Positions 34,271 through 45,778 of a stretch of 64,000 bases of DNA are shown piece by piece. Origin of the DNA: Rhyacophila brunnea (lineage: Eukaryota; Arthropoda; Insecta; Trichoptera; Rhyacophilidae); contig JAGYXB010001748.1 in NCBI GenBank assembly GCA_022495005.1, positions 186,001 to 250,000 on the forward strand, given 5' to 3'. Position 1 is the stretch's first letter. The number at the start of each line of letters is the position of its first letter. Both the position numbers and the translations under genes were made by a program. The notes beneath the pieces are model-generated. The model ran no database searches. It was not told where the DNA came from and saw only the letters and a list, made by a program, of their open reading frames with translations.

Positions 34271-37105
34271 TTAGATTAGCAGATTATCCTTGGAGAGGAA
34301 AAAACTTAAACGTCTTGTTATCGTATCAAATAAAAAATAGGGCGAATCTTTTACTAAGTTTAAGTGAATATTTTACTAACATAATTTTATTTATCTTCAG
34401 TTTATTTTACTTCACGCAAACTTCTAAATTTTATTAAGTAGATATTTATTTCACTTGAAACTTAGAATAATGTACTCAGATAATTTTTAAGATCAAGCGA
34501 TCTTAATTTGTTGATTTAAATAATACTTAAAATACAGTATTCTATCATAAGAAGTTAACAGTAAATAATTTTCATTTCATATTAATCATTCATCTCCTTC
34601 ATAATAATATTGTGTTTTTAGTAAAAAAAAAATAACATGGTGAGTAATTTAAGCAAATAGAGTTTCTAAGAAACGAGTTAAATCTAATTCAACAAATGAA
34701 AACTTGTTATTTCGAATTGAAAAATGGTACATGAAAAGGGTTGAATAAATAAATCTGGTTTGTCTTGAAGGCTGTGTTTATAAGTTACCTACATGAGATT
34801 GTTTTGGAAGAATGTTAACCAACAAAACAAACTTAAACAAATAGCAACGAACAGCTTGAAATATCTACTAATGTATTGACTAACATTATTTAACTATACA
34901 TTATGTAGTTTTATGAATAAAGAAAATATATTATAGTGAGTAAAATATTAAAATAATTTAACTGACTACAACCTTATTACATTACAGAATACATAAATTT
35001 AATTCAAGCTATATGTTATATAGTAAATGAAAATGGGTGTAACTTTTTTATGATTAAGTAATATATATTATTATAATGGTAAATCGTTAGAAGTGGCTGT
35101 AATAATTTATAAATAAGCACATAAGTGCCGTAATGTGTAGGTACTCGTAGGTTGGTGGGTAGAAAATATTCTCCCAATTAAATTTAACAGATATACATCA
35201 AATTTATGGTCGGCCTTTTCTTGGGGTTATAATAAACAATCCGTTAACACGCAATAATTTAGTGTTTTTAATTTATTTTATACATGAAACATATTTTATC
35301 GAAATAAAAATACTGACATATATGTGTATTATGTAAAACACATAAATAACTATTTTTTTTGAATTTTTTAATGATTTTTTTTAAAACTACGGTTTTTGTT
35401 TGAAGCTGAGTATACACGATTTAAGAATGCAGCAATATTTATTGAAAAACGTTAGAAATATACGTATTAAAATAATCCTAGAAAATTAAAAATTGCATCA
35501 CAGAGAAAATTTTGGCTTGTATCTATAATAAAGGCGAATGTGACCATTTAATGAAAAAATACGATTTTTTCTAAATTATGTATTATCAATAAAAATATAT
35601 TGGTTTTACTAAAAATATTTTTATAATAAAATTATTAGTAGGTACTTTAATTTTACAATCACGATAATATTATTTTACTAGAACAAGACGTATTATTAAT
35701 ATTAGTATGCAAAGACATGGTTACCGTTAAAATACATTTTGAAATATTTCAGAAAACATACATATTATTTTCATTAAGAATGATTTAAAACTGCTAAATA
35801 TTGTGTATAATATTTAGTATTGAATAAAAAAATAGCTTAATAAAAGTTATATTAAATTAAGGTTCTATCGCTAGTATTGTATTAGATATCGCTAGTATGT
35901 ATATTATAAGGATATATTATGTAAGTATGTAAATATTTTTTTGAAATGAGAGAAAAACAATAAAAATGACAGACTATCATGCATTATAAACTCAAAGTAG
36001 GGGAGGCCATATCGCTTGAAAAACAATCATTGCTGGACATGTAAAAATCCTTAAAACGCGACTGTTGATATTATAATCAGGTGTAACGGAAATACATGGT
36101 AACGAAATACTATGTATTAAAAATAGTGGAGACAGAAATGATGTCGCCTTTATAATCGAATAACGATATTTTTTTAGTAATTGATGGGTAGGTATATAAA
36201 ATTGTATTTAATGAAGTTTTTAAAGTAGAATAAAAAAATCATATTGATTAATCACGAACATTAAAACAAAAAAAAAAATGTATTCATACAAATGTAGATA
36301 AAAGCAGTTAATAAAAGAAAAATACGCAATTAGTCGTTGCTAATTGTCACTGCAGGGAGAACTTCGATTGAGTCCGAATTTTATTGCGATTTTTTAACTT
36401 TTATTGCCAGTTATGAATAATGTATTTTGTCTTTTTTTCCAAATTCTTCTAAAAAACGAAATGTAATTACAATCAGATGGCTTTATTACTTATTAAAATA
36501 CGGAATTCCAAGAATTACTACCTTGAAAAAGTTATAAATATAGATGAACATGCGAGGTAAAGTGCCGCAACTTATGCCGCAAAGATATGATATTTTTTTG
36601 TTAAAAGGTTAAAAAGTCTTCAATTGTACGCTACGATTTAAATTTTATGTAATTATAACAGGTTTGACAATTGCATTACAATTTATATCGGTTTTTACTT
36701 GATCGTAGAATATTTATCAGTGTCAATTTCATAAGCTCAATTTATTTATTAATATAAATACTCCAATTCACAGTAGGAATACCTATCAATACTAAAGTAA
36801 TTACAATTCACCCATATCAATAAATTAATGGGGATAGGTAATACTTTTTGTATGAAAGATGTTAATAAGATACTCAAAATAAAGCTCTACGGAATCTAAT
36901 ATTAGTACGGTAAAATTATAATAAAAGAAATGATGCACAGTTTTTGTTACCACATTATTTTCATAAATTAAATTAATAGCTAGTGCAGGTACGTTATAAC
37001 TAACATTTGGACTAAACTGGGCGTCGGATAGTAATTAGGGCACTTAATTGATACACTGTTTTAAAACCGGTAACCAAAATTGAACGAAATTTGACAATCA
37101 TTTCA
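34271..37105. other. AT-rich non-coding DNA, no gene seen
   Basis: A/T runs and TA-rich tracts throughout. No inverted or direct repeat with clear borders and no coding frame were found. Confidence 0.5.
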
Positions 37106-37109
37106 TATA

Positions 37110-37328
37110 AAAACTGCTAGTAGCGTCTAACGTGTCGGCTTTAAATTTCATGGGTCCGAAGTTCGAATCATGGGTTCTAGCAAATACACATAATGGTTTT
37201 TCAATATGCGTTTCGAGTATGGACCTACAAGGTTGAGCAAGTTGCTAACATCCATTTCTCGTAAAAACGAAAATCTGTTAATACAAACATTTACTCTATG
37301 GATGCCAATATGTTCTTATTAGGATCGG
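37110..37328 (+). repeat. SINE family S, copy 1
   Basis: The head, from about 37,114, has a tRNA-like GCTAGTAGCGTCTAACGTG and a box-B-like GAAGTTCGAATCATGGG. The body then runs ATGGACCTAC..GTTGAGCAAG..GCTAACATCCATTTCTCGTA and ends TTAGGATCGG. The same head-to-tail order occurs at 63,334-63,545. This shared order over about 215 bp defines the family and its ends. Confidence 0.7.
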
Positions 37329-37899
37329 TAATCGTCAATTTTTTTAGATATAACACCCGTAGCTTAATTGATAAAGCACATTGGGGTGAATCCAGTAAAT
37401 ATATGTTAATATAAGTTCCGTCGGGCGATGGTATTTTTTCAAAAATGATTTTTTTTTTCTAGTATATATTATATTATATCTGAGGTGTTTTAAAATTATG
37501 TGTGTTCAATCATGCTTTGCCTGATAAGAAAAAGGGATAAGTCTACCATCACAACTTTTCAGGAGAGTCAAACCGTGGACATTGTCCTCGGTCATTAGAT
37601 ATCAATGAAGAAGAATATCATTGTAGTTATTATAACGTCATATTCAGTGGTAAAATAAAGAGATATCTATGTAATATTAATGCAAAAAATTATGGCACCG
37701 TACCTTTCAAGTTGGATAAATACGATTTTAATAATACGATGTTCGAAAAAATAATGAAGGAAAAGAAATATTCTTTGGAATGCGAAATAATTTTGTGGAA
37801 GTATTATTGTGGCATTACCATTGAATAAACGTTCGGGTAATTCCATTTTAATGGGCATTCCAGAAGGGAGGCAACAACTTGAAAATTTTGAATAGCTTA

Positions 37900-38180
37900 G
37901 TATTTTCCCATCTTTTCGCTCTATTTCCATTCTTAATTAGTCCGGGTCCAATTACATTCGCATCTTGCTGCCGAGAGCCACTCGTAGACCCTTTCCCGTA
38001 CCCACTCAAATTAGAAAAGTGATACTGAGTATTTAAGGCTTCGTATTGAAGTCCCCGGCGTCTGCAGTCGCATGATGTGAAGAAGTAATTAAACAAATTA
38101 CGTCTACGGTGTCACGAAAACACTCCACATTAGCGGGCTCGCACATTATCATTGCTAGCGTCTGGCAATCGTCATTTAAA
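37900..38180. promoter_or_regulatory. GC-enriched island, candidate conserved non-coding element
   Basis: Less A/T-rich than its surroundings, with CCCGGCGTCTGCAGTCGCAT and a homeodomain-type GTAATTAAAC (about 38,084). A minus-strand 82-codon frame (37,848-38,096) covers part of it but has no known domain. A coding exon cannot be excluded. Confidence 0.2.
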
Positions 38181-38336
38181 AATGGCAAAATAAAAATATT
38201 AATATGGACGGGTGTTTCTTTATCTATATTATATTAATTAATACACTTAATACATTCAACTACATCTCCATTCCTATACCAAAAGACGTTGAAGAAAGCC
38301 TTCTCTTGAATTTTTTATTTTTATTTTGACCATGTG

Positions 38337-38430
38337 CGATCCTATGGACCTTCACAGAGTGGAGGTTGCTATTAACATTTTTTTAACGAGAAATAGATAT
38401 TAGCCACTTGCTCAACCTATTAGGTTGATG
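38337..38430 (-). repeat. SINE family S, 5'-truncated copy 2
   Basis: On the minus strand this has GGTTGAGCAAGTGGCTAATA, then TCTATTTCTCGT and a closing AGGATCGC, the 3' half of the SINE found at 37,110 and 63,334. The tRNA-like head is missing. Truncation at the 5' end is usual for retroposed copies. Confidence 0.6.
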
Positions 38431-38825
38431 GTTGATGAATTGACAGTTAACAAAATAAAAGAAATTATATACTATACAATATACATTATAGCATGACATA
38501 TTATGTGTTATGTATGTACCTATATTAATTTTGATTAGTTATAAGCCAGCGAGATTTTACGATGTGATCCACTGACCAGATGTCCAATATGCTTAACTGT
38601 ACTCCATTATAGGTGGAATGGGGTATTTGATGAAAAATTAAGAATTTTTACTGTAAAATATTACCAAAAACACAAAATATTTATTAATTAAAATATATAT
38701 TAATATATGTAATATAATAACCATTTCCTACTCCATGTAATTTGATATTGATTACAAACGGTTTTTCCGGCTTACAATACAATACTTTGTATGCAAGACA
38801 TATGATAACTAGTTAAATATTAACA

Positions 38826-38940
38826 GTGGTAGATCCACAGCTGGATGAAGACCTCCTATTTCCAACCACTCTTTTCGATTCCTAGTTATAAGCCGCCACC
38901 AACCCGCTCGGATAGCACGGTATGGTATGTCCAAATACCT
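38826..38940 (-). mobile_element. LINE 3'-terminal scrap
   Basis: On the minus strand GAGGTCTTCATCCAGCTGTGG reads EVFIQLW, preceded in another frame by RKEW. This is the C-terminal motif of the same LINE type as in the Helitron satellite. A frameshift separates RKEW from EVFIQLW. It lies back to back with the plus-strand LINE fragment at 38,992. Confidence 0.5.
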
Positions 38941-38991
38941 CTTATAAAATATATGATATAAAATATATACTCACTCAAATAATATTAACGT

Positions 38992-39445
38992 TTGACAGCA
39001 GAGAAACGAACTTACGGTTCATTATTGTCCAGGAATGTTCGCAAAAATACCGAATTAAGGCAGTATAGAACGATAATACGAAAAGTAGTTATGTATGGCG
39101 GCGAAGCGTATGAATTTTTTGTGAGAATGGCTGGAATGTTGGATTCTTTTCAAAGGAAATTTTTGAGGAAGATTTTTGAACCCCCAAAGGAAGGGGGCCT
39201 GGAGAATAATACACAATGAAGAGCTGTACAACATGTATAAAGCGACCAGTCTTTCCATACATACTAAACTCTACCGCGGCTCAAGTACACAGAACATGTA
39301 CATGCCAAACCAGCGGGTTCCTAAAATAATCCTCATTTAACACACAAATGAGAAGCAAATGATGGGAAAGCGTCGGCTCCGCTAACGGATGTGAATTGAC
39401 GAGGCATGGCTTGATTTGGACTACAGCGTTATTGCAAAATTAAAA
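38992..39445 (+). pseudogene. Frameshifted C-terminal part of a LINE reverse transcriptase
   Basis: The first frame (to about 39,200) encodes YRTIIRKVVMYGGEAYEFF, then LDSFQRKFLRKIFEPPKEGG. This matches the region after the palm of insect non-LTR reverse transcriptases, where YGxEAW and FERKxLRxIxGP are typical. The frame then shifts to WRIIHNEELYNMYKATSLS, matching the usual WRxRxNxELYxLYxxP motif. Further along, NQRVPKIIL and MGKRRLR echo the RVPKKxL and GKRPxGRPxxRW segments, broken by stops. The catalytic palm and endonuclease are absent. It is a dead 5'-truncated copy. Confidence 0.75.
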
Positions 39446-42039
39446 TCAATCATTAAAGTAAACAATATAAATAGGTTGAAGAATTATTTTTCATAACGTA
39501 TAATTAACCGTGCAAGGTTATGGCGTTGAGACGATAATCGGTAATACATAAGAATTGAATAAGTACCTTTATAATATATAGTTTTTTTTTTTAATATAAT
39601 GAAACGAATATCGCTTGTTGTGTTTGCTTTGTGCTACCTGCCTTATTTTGAAGAAGTAAAATTTGGAGCTCTTTCTAACAAAGCTTAAATTTTGAATTTT
39701 CTCTAAAATTTATTCAAAGCTCCGACACCTTAAAAGATCTCTATTTTCTCAAAAAAATACCTCTCAAAATGTAAAGTGAGGCCGTTCTAAAAATGTTCAC
39801 TCTTTTTGTTAAAAAAAACCTTCTCAAAGCAAAATAATCATAATTAAAAATGAAATAAAAGTTTGACGTAAAATGGTTTATGAGCTAAAAATACTAATCC
39901 CTACTGACACATGCCCCAAATAAATTATTGTACCGTTTCACTTGGAATTTATAACTACAGTCATATACTGTCTACATTGTCTCTGGTATATAAATAGCTT
40001 TTGCACTTCTTTAATTAATTTCTGAAAATTCATTTTACAATTGAAATCAAACACTGAAATAAATTAATTTTAGTTCTTTATAATTATATAACATGTATTT
40101 TATATAACAGCTGATGTATTGGAATCGTTTGCAAGTTTTTCTTGTAGTAATATCATAATAAAGAAAAACGGGTTTGTCCATGTTAGTGGTAGCCAGCGGT
40201 AAATAAATTTTGAAAATAGCCGATATACTGGATTATTTTATAAGTTAGGTTAAGTTATCATTCTTCAATTCATGAATTTTGCCGAAATCGGCTGTGAAAA
40301 TTGCCACTGTTTCCACCTGGCTTATTCCAGAAAAACATATTATATCATATTCTATTATACTAGTATAAATATACTACACATCCTATTTTATTACTTTTAA
40401 CACTAAAGTGAGCAACGAGAACCAATGACAGTAGTGTAGTAGTAGAAGTAAAACAATAACAGAATCATCCAGACTGTGAGAAAGTCACATATATATTGTG
40501 ACCTTACCTGAAATTGAATCGTAGCCACCGAATGAAAAGAAAGTTCCATACTCATAAGGCTGCTATTCAAAGATTTAGTTAGAAAACATAATATTTAAAT
40601 TTGTACATTTTATAGAATCATTTATGTGAATTTATTGACTACAAAATTATTTTATTTAAAAAAACATAGGTATCTACGTAACTTACGTTAAAACTTAAAT
40701 TTAAGATCCAGAAGCTGGATAGTAATCAACGTTAGAATTATAAACTTCCATTTAAAATTACAAAAGATGGTTGCCAATATTGATGGAATTTTAAATAAAA
40801 ACTTAACATATTTTTATTTTTGATGTCTTCATGTAAGTATATATATTGATTATTCAAAACACTTTAGGATGTAAATCATCACTAAAATGTATCAAATTGT
40901 ATCTGTAGTATTCTATCGATAGATGTATTATACCCATTCTTTTACCATTGAACTCCCATTTAAAGCGCACGCTTATTTCAGACTATCGATGGCAGAATTA
41001 TCTTTTGACACTATTTAACATTTCAATAAAATGAAATTATTGGACATTTTGTTAGTGACAATACACAAAAAAACATTAAATTTATAAATAATACAACGAG
41101 GGGTGCCATGCTATCCAAGGGTAGGTATATATATATACTCGTGAGAAGTATCAACCGATTTCAAGAGATGGCGGCCATTTATCATGAAAGAAACTAATTT
41201 CTTAGTAGATTAATTTTCAGGAAGGATTAAATTATCTGGACGAAAGATTTTACATTGAATTTCTCTACTGAATTATATGTCAGCATTGAAATAATAAATT
41301 GGATATTTTGAAAGCGTACAGAATTAGCTAGAGTTTTGACTATACATACCTAAAGTGAATTAACAACATTTTATAACGAATCCAGAACGATTTTTATATG
41401 ATAAAATTAAATGGCATTGTATTTTTGTTAGTTACTTACGTAGGTAGGTATAAGTAATACGTGATAATACATATTATAAATAGATGCACTGTATATGTAA
41501 CGTTTTAAACTTATAACACTAATTCGAGAATCGATACGTTTTTATTTCCATACAGCCCTGGCAAATAACTATCAAAGCATACGTGAAAAGCTTTATACAA
41601 ACTAATTCGTAAAGCGAAATGATTTACAGCAATTTAAACTTATTCCATAATGGCTTTTTTACTATTAACTTTATATTAATTTCGCACGTAAATGTAATAA
41701 AAATGATATATTGCGTAAAAAACTTCTCATATATTATGTGATAGGTTTACCTTTAAAATATGGTTATAATCATACATATCAATTCAGCAAGAATTGATTA
41801 CTTACTCTTAGTTAAACATAATATTCATATTATGTGATATTTGTGTTATTTTATAAGATTCGTGTTTTGAAAATATATTTTTATTTATTTTTTCAGTTTC
41901 ATTTTCATGTTTCATCTTAATATAAGAAGGTCTACTTGTAAGTCTTTGGCAATAACGTTAATATAATAATGAAAACGGCTCACATCTGAAAACCCGGGAT
42001 AAATAATATCGTCGAGCATTGGTATCAGTTCTCATTAGA
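39446..42039. other. AT-rich non-coding DNA, no gene seen
   Basis: No gene found. Around 40,185-40,325 there is a weak imperfect inverted pair (TAGCCAGCGG against CCACCTGGCT, each next to a GCCGAT), possibly an eroded foldback. A short poly-T and TATA-rich background fills the rest. Confidence 0.4.
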
Positions 42040-42310
42040 CCCTAGTAAAACAGCTGCGGAGCGTTGCGAAAGGCGGCGAGTAGGTGTTGCCAGGACGAAA
42101 TAATCCGCCGAGCAGGAAGAATTAGTTCCGTCACAGACGTTATGGCAAGTGTACAGAGCGATAACAACCACGATTATCGCGCCGGGGATAAAGGATCGAA
42201 TAGATTGCCTCAAGGGGGAGGATTTTTATGAGCTTTGTCCTCTCTGCAAGAAACAATTAGCTTCGGTTTTGCAAGGCAGTCATTAGAGAGCTATCTTTGA
42301 GAGGAAATTG
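42040..42310. promoter_or_regulatory. GC-enriched island, candidate conserved non-coding element
   Basis: High G+C for the region, with an E-box-like CAGCTG (42,051), GGCGGCGAG, a GATTATCGCGCC string (about 42,172) and AACAATTAGC. A minus-strand 62-codon frame (42,025-42,213) has a hydrophobic run (PGAIIVVVIALY), but no homology is recognised and no start context stands out. It could be an enhancer or, less likely, a small secreted-peptide exon. Confidence 0.25.
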
Positions 42311-45300
42311 AGTTTTCGAAATGAACGCAAACGCAAATAGCTTCCTTAGATGACTATTTTACTCAAAGCTTTCAAAGCAAGGCCGTAGAATAATAATTAA
42401 AATGAATTTAAGGATATTTAAAAATTTATCGTTTGCAATTTTTGCGACCTCAGTTTTACATTTCAGCACCTTACAATATCTATTAGGTATTATAAGTATA
42501 ATACAATAATTATTATTGGACCATTTATTATATAAAATATGTAGATATTAAGAAACGATTCCATGGTCGCGACAATGATTTTCTAAATTCAGATTCATAT
42601 AATATTATTATAGATTCATTTGAACTTTCATCAAGTTCTTACTCTATAAATAGTATTCCTTTAATTATTCGACGGCTAGGTACCAAATTTCTACTCAAAT
42701 AAATGTAAAAAAATAGTTATATCACAAATAATTAAAATTGTCCCTAGTAAATCCTAATTAAATAAATGGTACACTTCTCATCTAAGTACGTATTAGGAAT
42801 TGCAATGTAGGAAAGAGTTTTAAATCCGTAATTTTCAAAATATCAATTAATTTTCAATTCGACCCTAATACTGGAATGTTGGAAAAAATACTTTAGCTAA
42901 TGCAATAAATCCATTTACATTTAAAATATTTATCATGATTTAGTAGGTATCTACACCTACATAAAAATTTCATGACCCGAGGGGTATGTATATTTGTTTT
43001 ACATAGTGTAGTAATAGTAAGTACATGTTTTATTTAGTTGTACTTCATTAGTTCAAAAATCGGTTATTTCCATATTATTTTCAATATCGGAATTTCACAT
43101 TATAATTTCTACAATATGCACATTAATACTTTGGACGCAGAAGACGCACATGCGCGTAATGACCAGGTGGCCGATCGATGTAATTACGTGCATTTTAAAG
43201 GTGCTAATTAAAATCTCATTATATAGTCAGCAGCGAATGAGTTAACCTTTGCATAGTGAAACGGTCTCTTAAGACTGCTAATTGTACTGACTAATCAATT
43301 CCAGTTACAGCGTTAGCTATATAACTAATGACATTATGACAAGAGCTATTTCTCACTGTTGTTTTACACCCATTTCTAGCTACATAGACAGCAAATAATA
43401 TACACTAACTACGATATATAGTATAGTTCTCTTGTGTAATTGCACGACAAGAGAAAGTTCTGTTCGAATTGTCTCTGATGAAATTATAACAATTATTGTC
43501 GAATATCCCAAAATCTACAATAGAGAGCTTTCCGTTAAAAGTCAAGGCGGTATGACATTTGGATGAGCAAGGAATAACTTTGTGTTTCCAAGATATATAA
43601 AATGGCGACGGCTTTTCCTTGAAAATGAATGGATTAATTAAACGTTTAATTAAATTATTCCTTCTTGTTCGTTATTCTATCGGAGTTTAAAAGCCGGATA
43701 TTAAGTTTTAGTAAGGTTAAATGCTTTACACATTGAAGATAATTTGTAATTAGATCACATCGAAAATGAGACTATAAACTAAACAGTTATTTTTAATCAC
43801 AATACATTGAGCTATTATAATTGTTATTAAAAATAATGTTGGCAAGTATATAATTTAATTAAATTTAAGGCAGTGTTTTGCTAGCATAGTTCTAGTACAG
43901 CATAACGCGTAGGTACTTCGTAAATATTATAATAGGATGAAAAACACTATGTACTTTTAATTTTAATTATAAGCAGCCTTTTTGCGATATACCTACTTTG
44001 AACTTTAACATTTTTAGTAGGTAACGCTATAAAGTGAAAACTGCAAAAAAATGATAGGTAAGTGGTGTTAAAACTAGAGTAGGGGGGTTATAGGTACTGG
44101 ATATAAAATTTTAGCGCAATGGGTTCGAATTTTTTTCGGAGATAATTTTTTCCGATTATTAAATTAAAACACCAATACATAAAGAGACGGGATATTATAA
44201 TTATTTTAATTTAAATTACGAAACATGTTGCTAGAATTTAAATTTACAGTAGATACGTAATTAAATTACATTATAATTCTTCTCCAGATGAGTAAAGATT
44301 TCTAGACATCTATTTCAACGTTTACACTATATTGGATGTGTTAGCGATGTATAAATCAAAACAGATACTGACATGTACCTACCGATAGATTTTTACACGA
44401 TGTTAGGGAACGGCTTCATTGGAAAGCTTTAGCCCAACACGGTAGTGCCGCATGTCAACTATCGCGGCAATAATGAACTCACAATCGCATACTGTTTCAC
44501 ACAATTTAATCTGTTATTTTAACATCAATTACTACGGCGGTTTTATTAGAAATTAAATTGTACGGCATTATAGAAAACCACAATCATCTCGGGAGCTGCG
44601 CAAACAGATGGTCCAGCCTTCGCCTACCGGATATCAAGGAGGGTTCACAACATTTTTTTATATTCTTATACATTTTATTACTACCGTTATTGGCTAAATA
44701 TGATGCTCCTTTAGTTTGAAGGTAGCTATAACTGGCAAAATGGCTTGGCGCAGTCTTTATTGATCCATTGATAAATGATTATAAAGATTAATACGTAGAC
44801 ATAATATTATTCCATAACAACGATTCGTAGAATTACCTTTAATTTTGTTTAATTATTTGACTATTAATAACACAATGGAAAATAATATTTTCATTTTGAT
44901 TTTTTTGTATAAATTTTGTAAAACCTATGTTCATTTTTAATAATAATTGTTTTTGAAAGGAAAAAAATGTTAAGGCAAAAATCTAACAGTGAACTATATA
45001 GGCTTCGTCTTAAGAGCAGAATTCCTTTGAGATAGACTTAACTTCCGCAGTCTTCGTGTACTTACTAATAAAAAAGATATCATGAAAGCGTTTCTCATCA
45101 GGATCGATTGAATATCTTCGACCTTTTTGAGAATATAACCCAAACGATATGAAAAATAGAGACGCATATTCTTTGAAACCAAAACATTATATAATAAAAT
45201 ACACTCGTGTAGTAAGTATATATGTTTTGTGAATTAATCAATCTAGACTATGAATTTTATTTAGATAGTATTGTATCATATTTTTCTACCGTAGATTATA

Positions 45301-45522
45301 TTGCAGCCATGTGTTAGATCTAGACGTAGCAGGTAGATTACAAATCTCATTAAAAAGTCGAATGAATTATTCATATTTAATCAATCAATATTTTATAAGT
45401 ATCTAAATTCAGAGAATGGTTGGTAGTATCGTTTACATTTTCATTCTATTTTGTATTTATTACCAACACAATAATAACTATTAATACTATCGACCAAGGG
45501 TAGTTAATAGAATTTTGAGATT
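42311..45522. other. AT-rich DNA with two GC-richer patches
   Basis: No gene found. The patch 43,130-43,330 has CACATGCGCGTAATG, an E-box CAGGTG (43,164-43,169) and homeodomain-type TAATTA sites (43,181 and about 43,207). The patch 44,405-44,640 has CGGTAGTGCCGCATG and CTATCGCGGC. Both could be regulatory. The rest is featureless. Confidence 0.3.
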
Positions 45523-45778
45523 TAATTCTAATGGATTTAAGTTTTGTATTTATTCGACATGACTATTTTTTGCATTCTGGGTTTCGTCTTTTAGAATCTT
45601 TAGGCACTATACGCGCTAACGAATGGTAATTAACACAATGAAAAGGAATACAGTTAATTCATCGCGTATATAATAAACTAATACAATAAAGTAGTTAAAA
45701 ACCTTATTACATACCCACTAAGTAAAGAACTCATATATTATGGAATGGTAGAAAACTTAAATCCATTAGATTAGAACA
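45523..45778. repeat. Inverted repeat, about 256 bp, possible MITE
   Basis: TTCTAATGGATTTAAGTTTT at the left is repeated inverted at the right (ending about 45,775). The interior is A/T-rich and unrelated. The arm sequence also occurs at 5,586-5,637. The borders are approximate because no target duplication is evident. Confidence 0.5.

Noticed and set aside
37360..37405. GTAGCTTAATTGATAAAGCAC as a tRNA head
   Set aside because: Box A is plausible, but no box B follows at the right distance.
40185..40325. Inverted repeat around TAGCCAGCGG / CCACCTGGCT
   Set aside because: Too imperfect to separate from chance; mentioned only in the regional description.
42025..42213. 62-codon frame with a hydrophobic segment as a secreted peptide
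   Set aside because: No cleavage-site context or homologue recognised; kept only as a GC-rich island.
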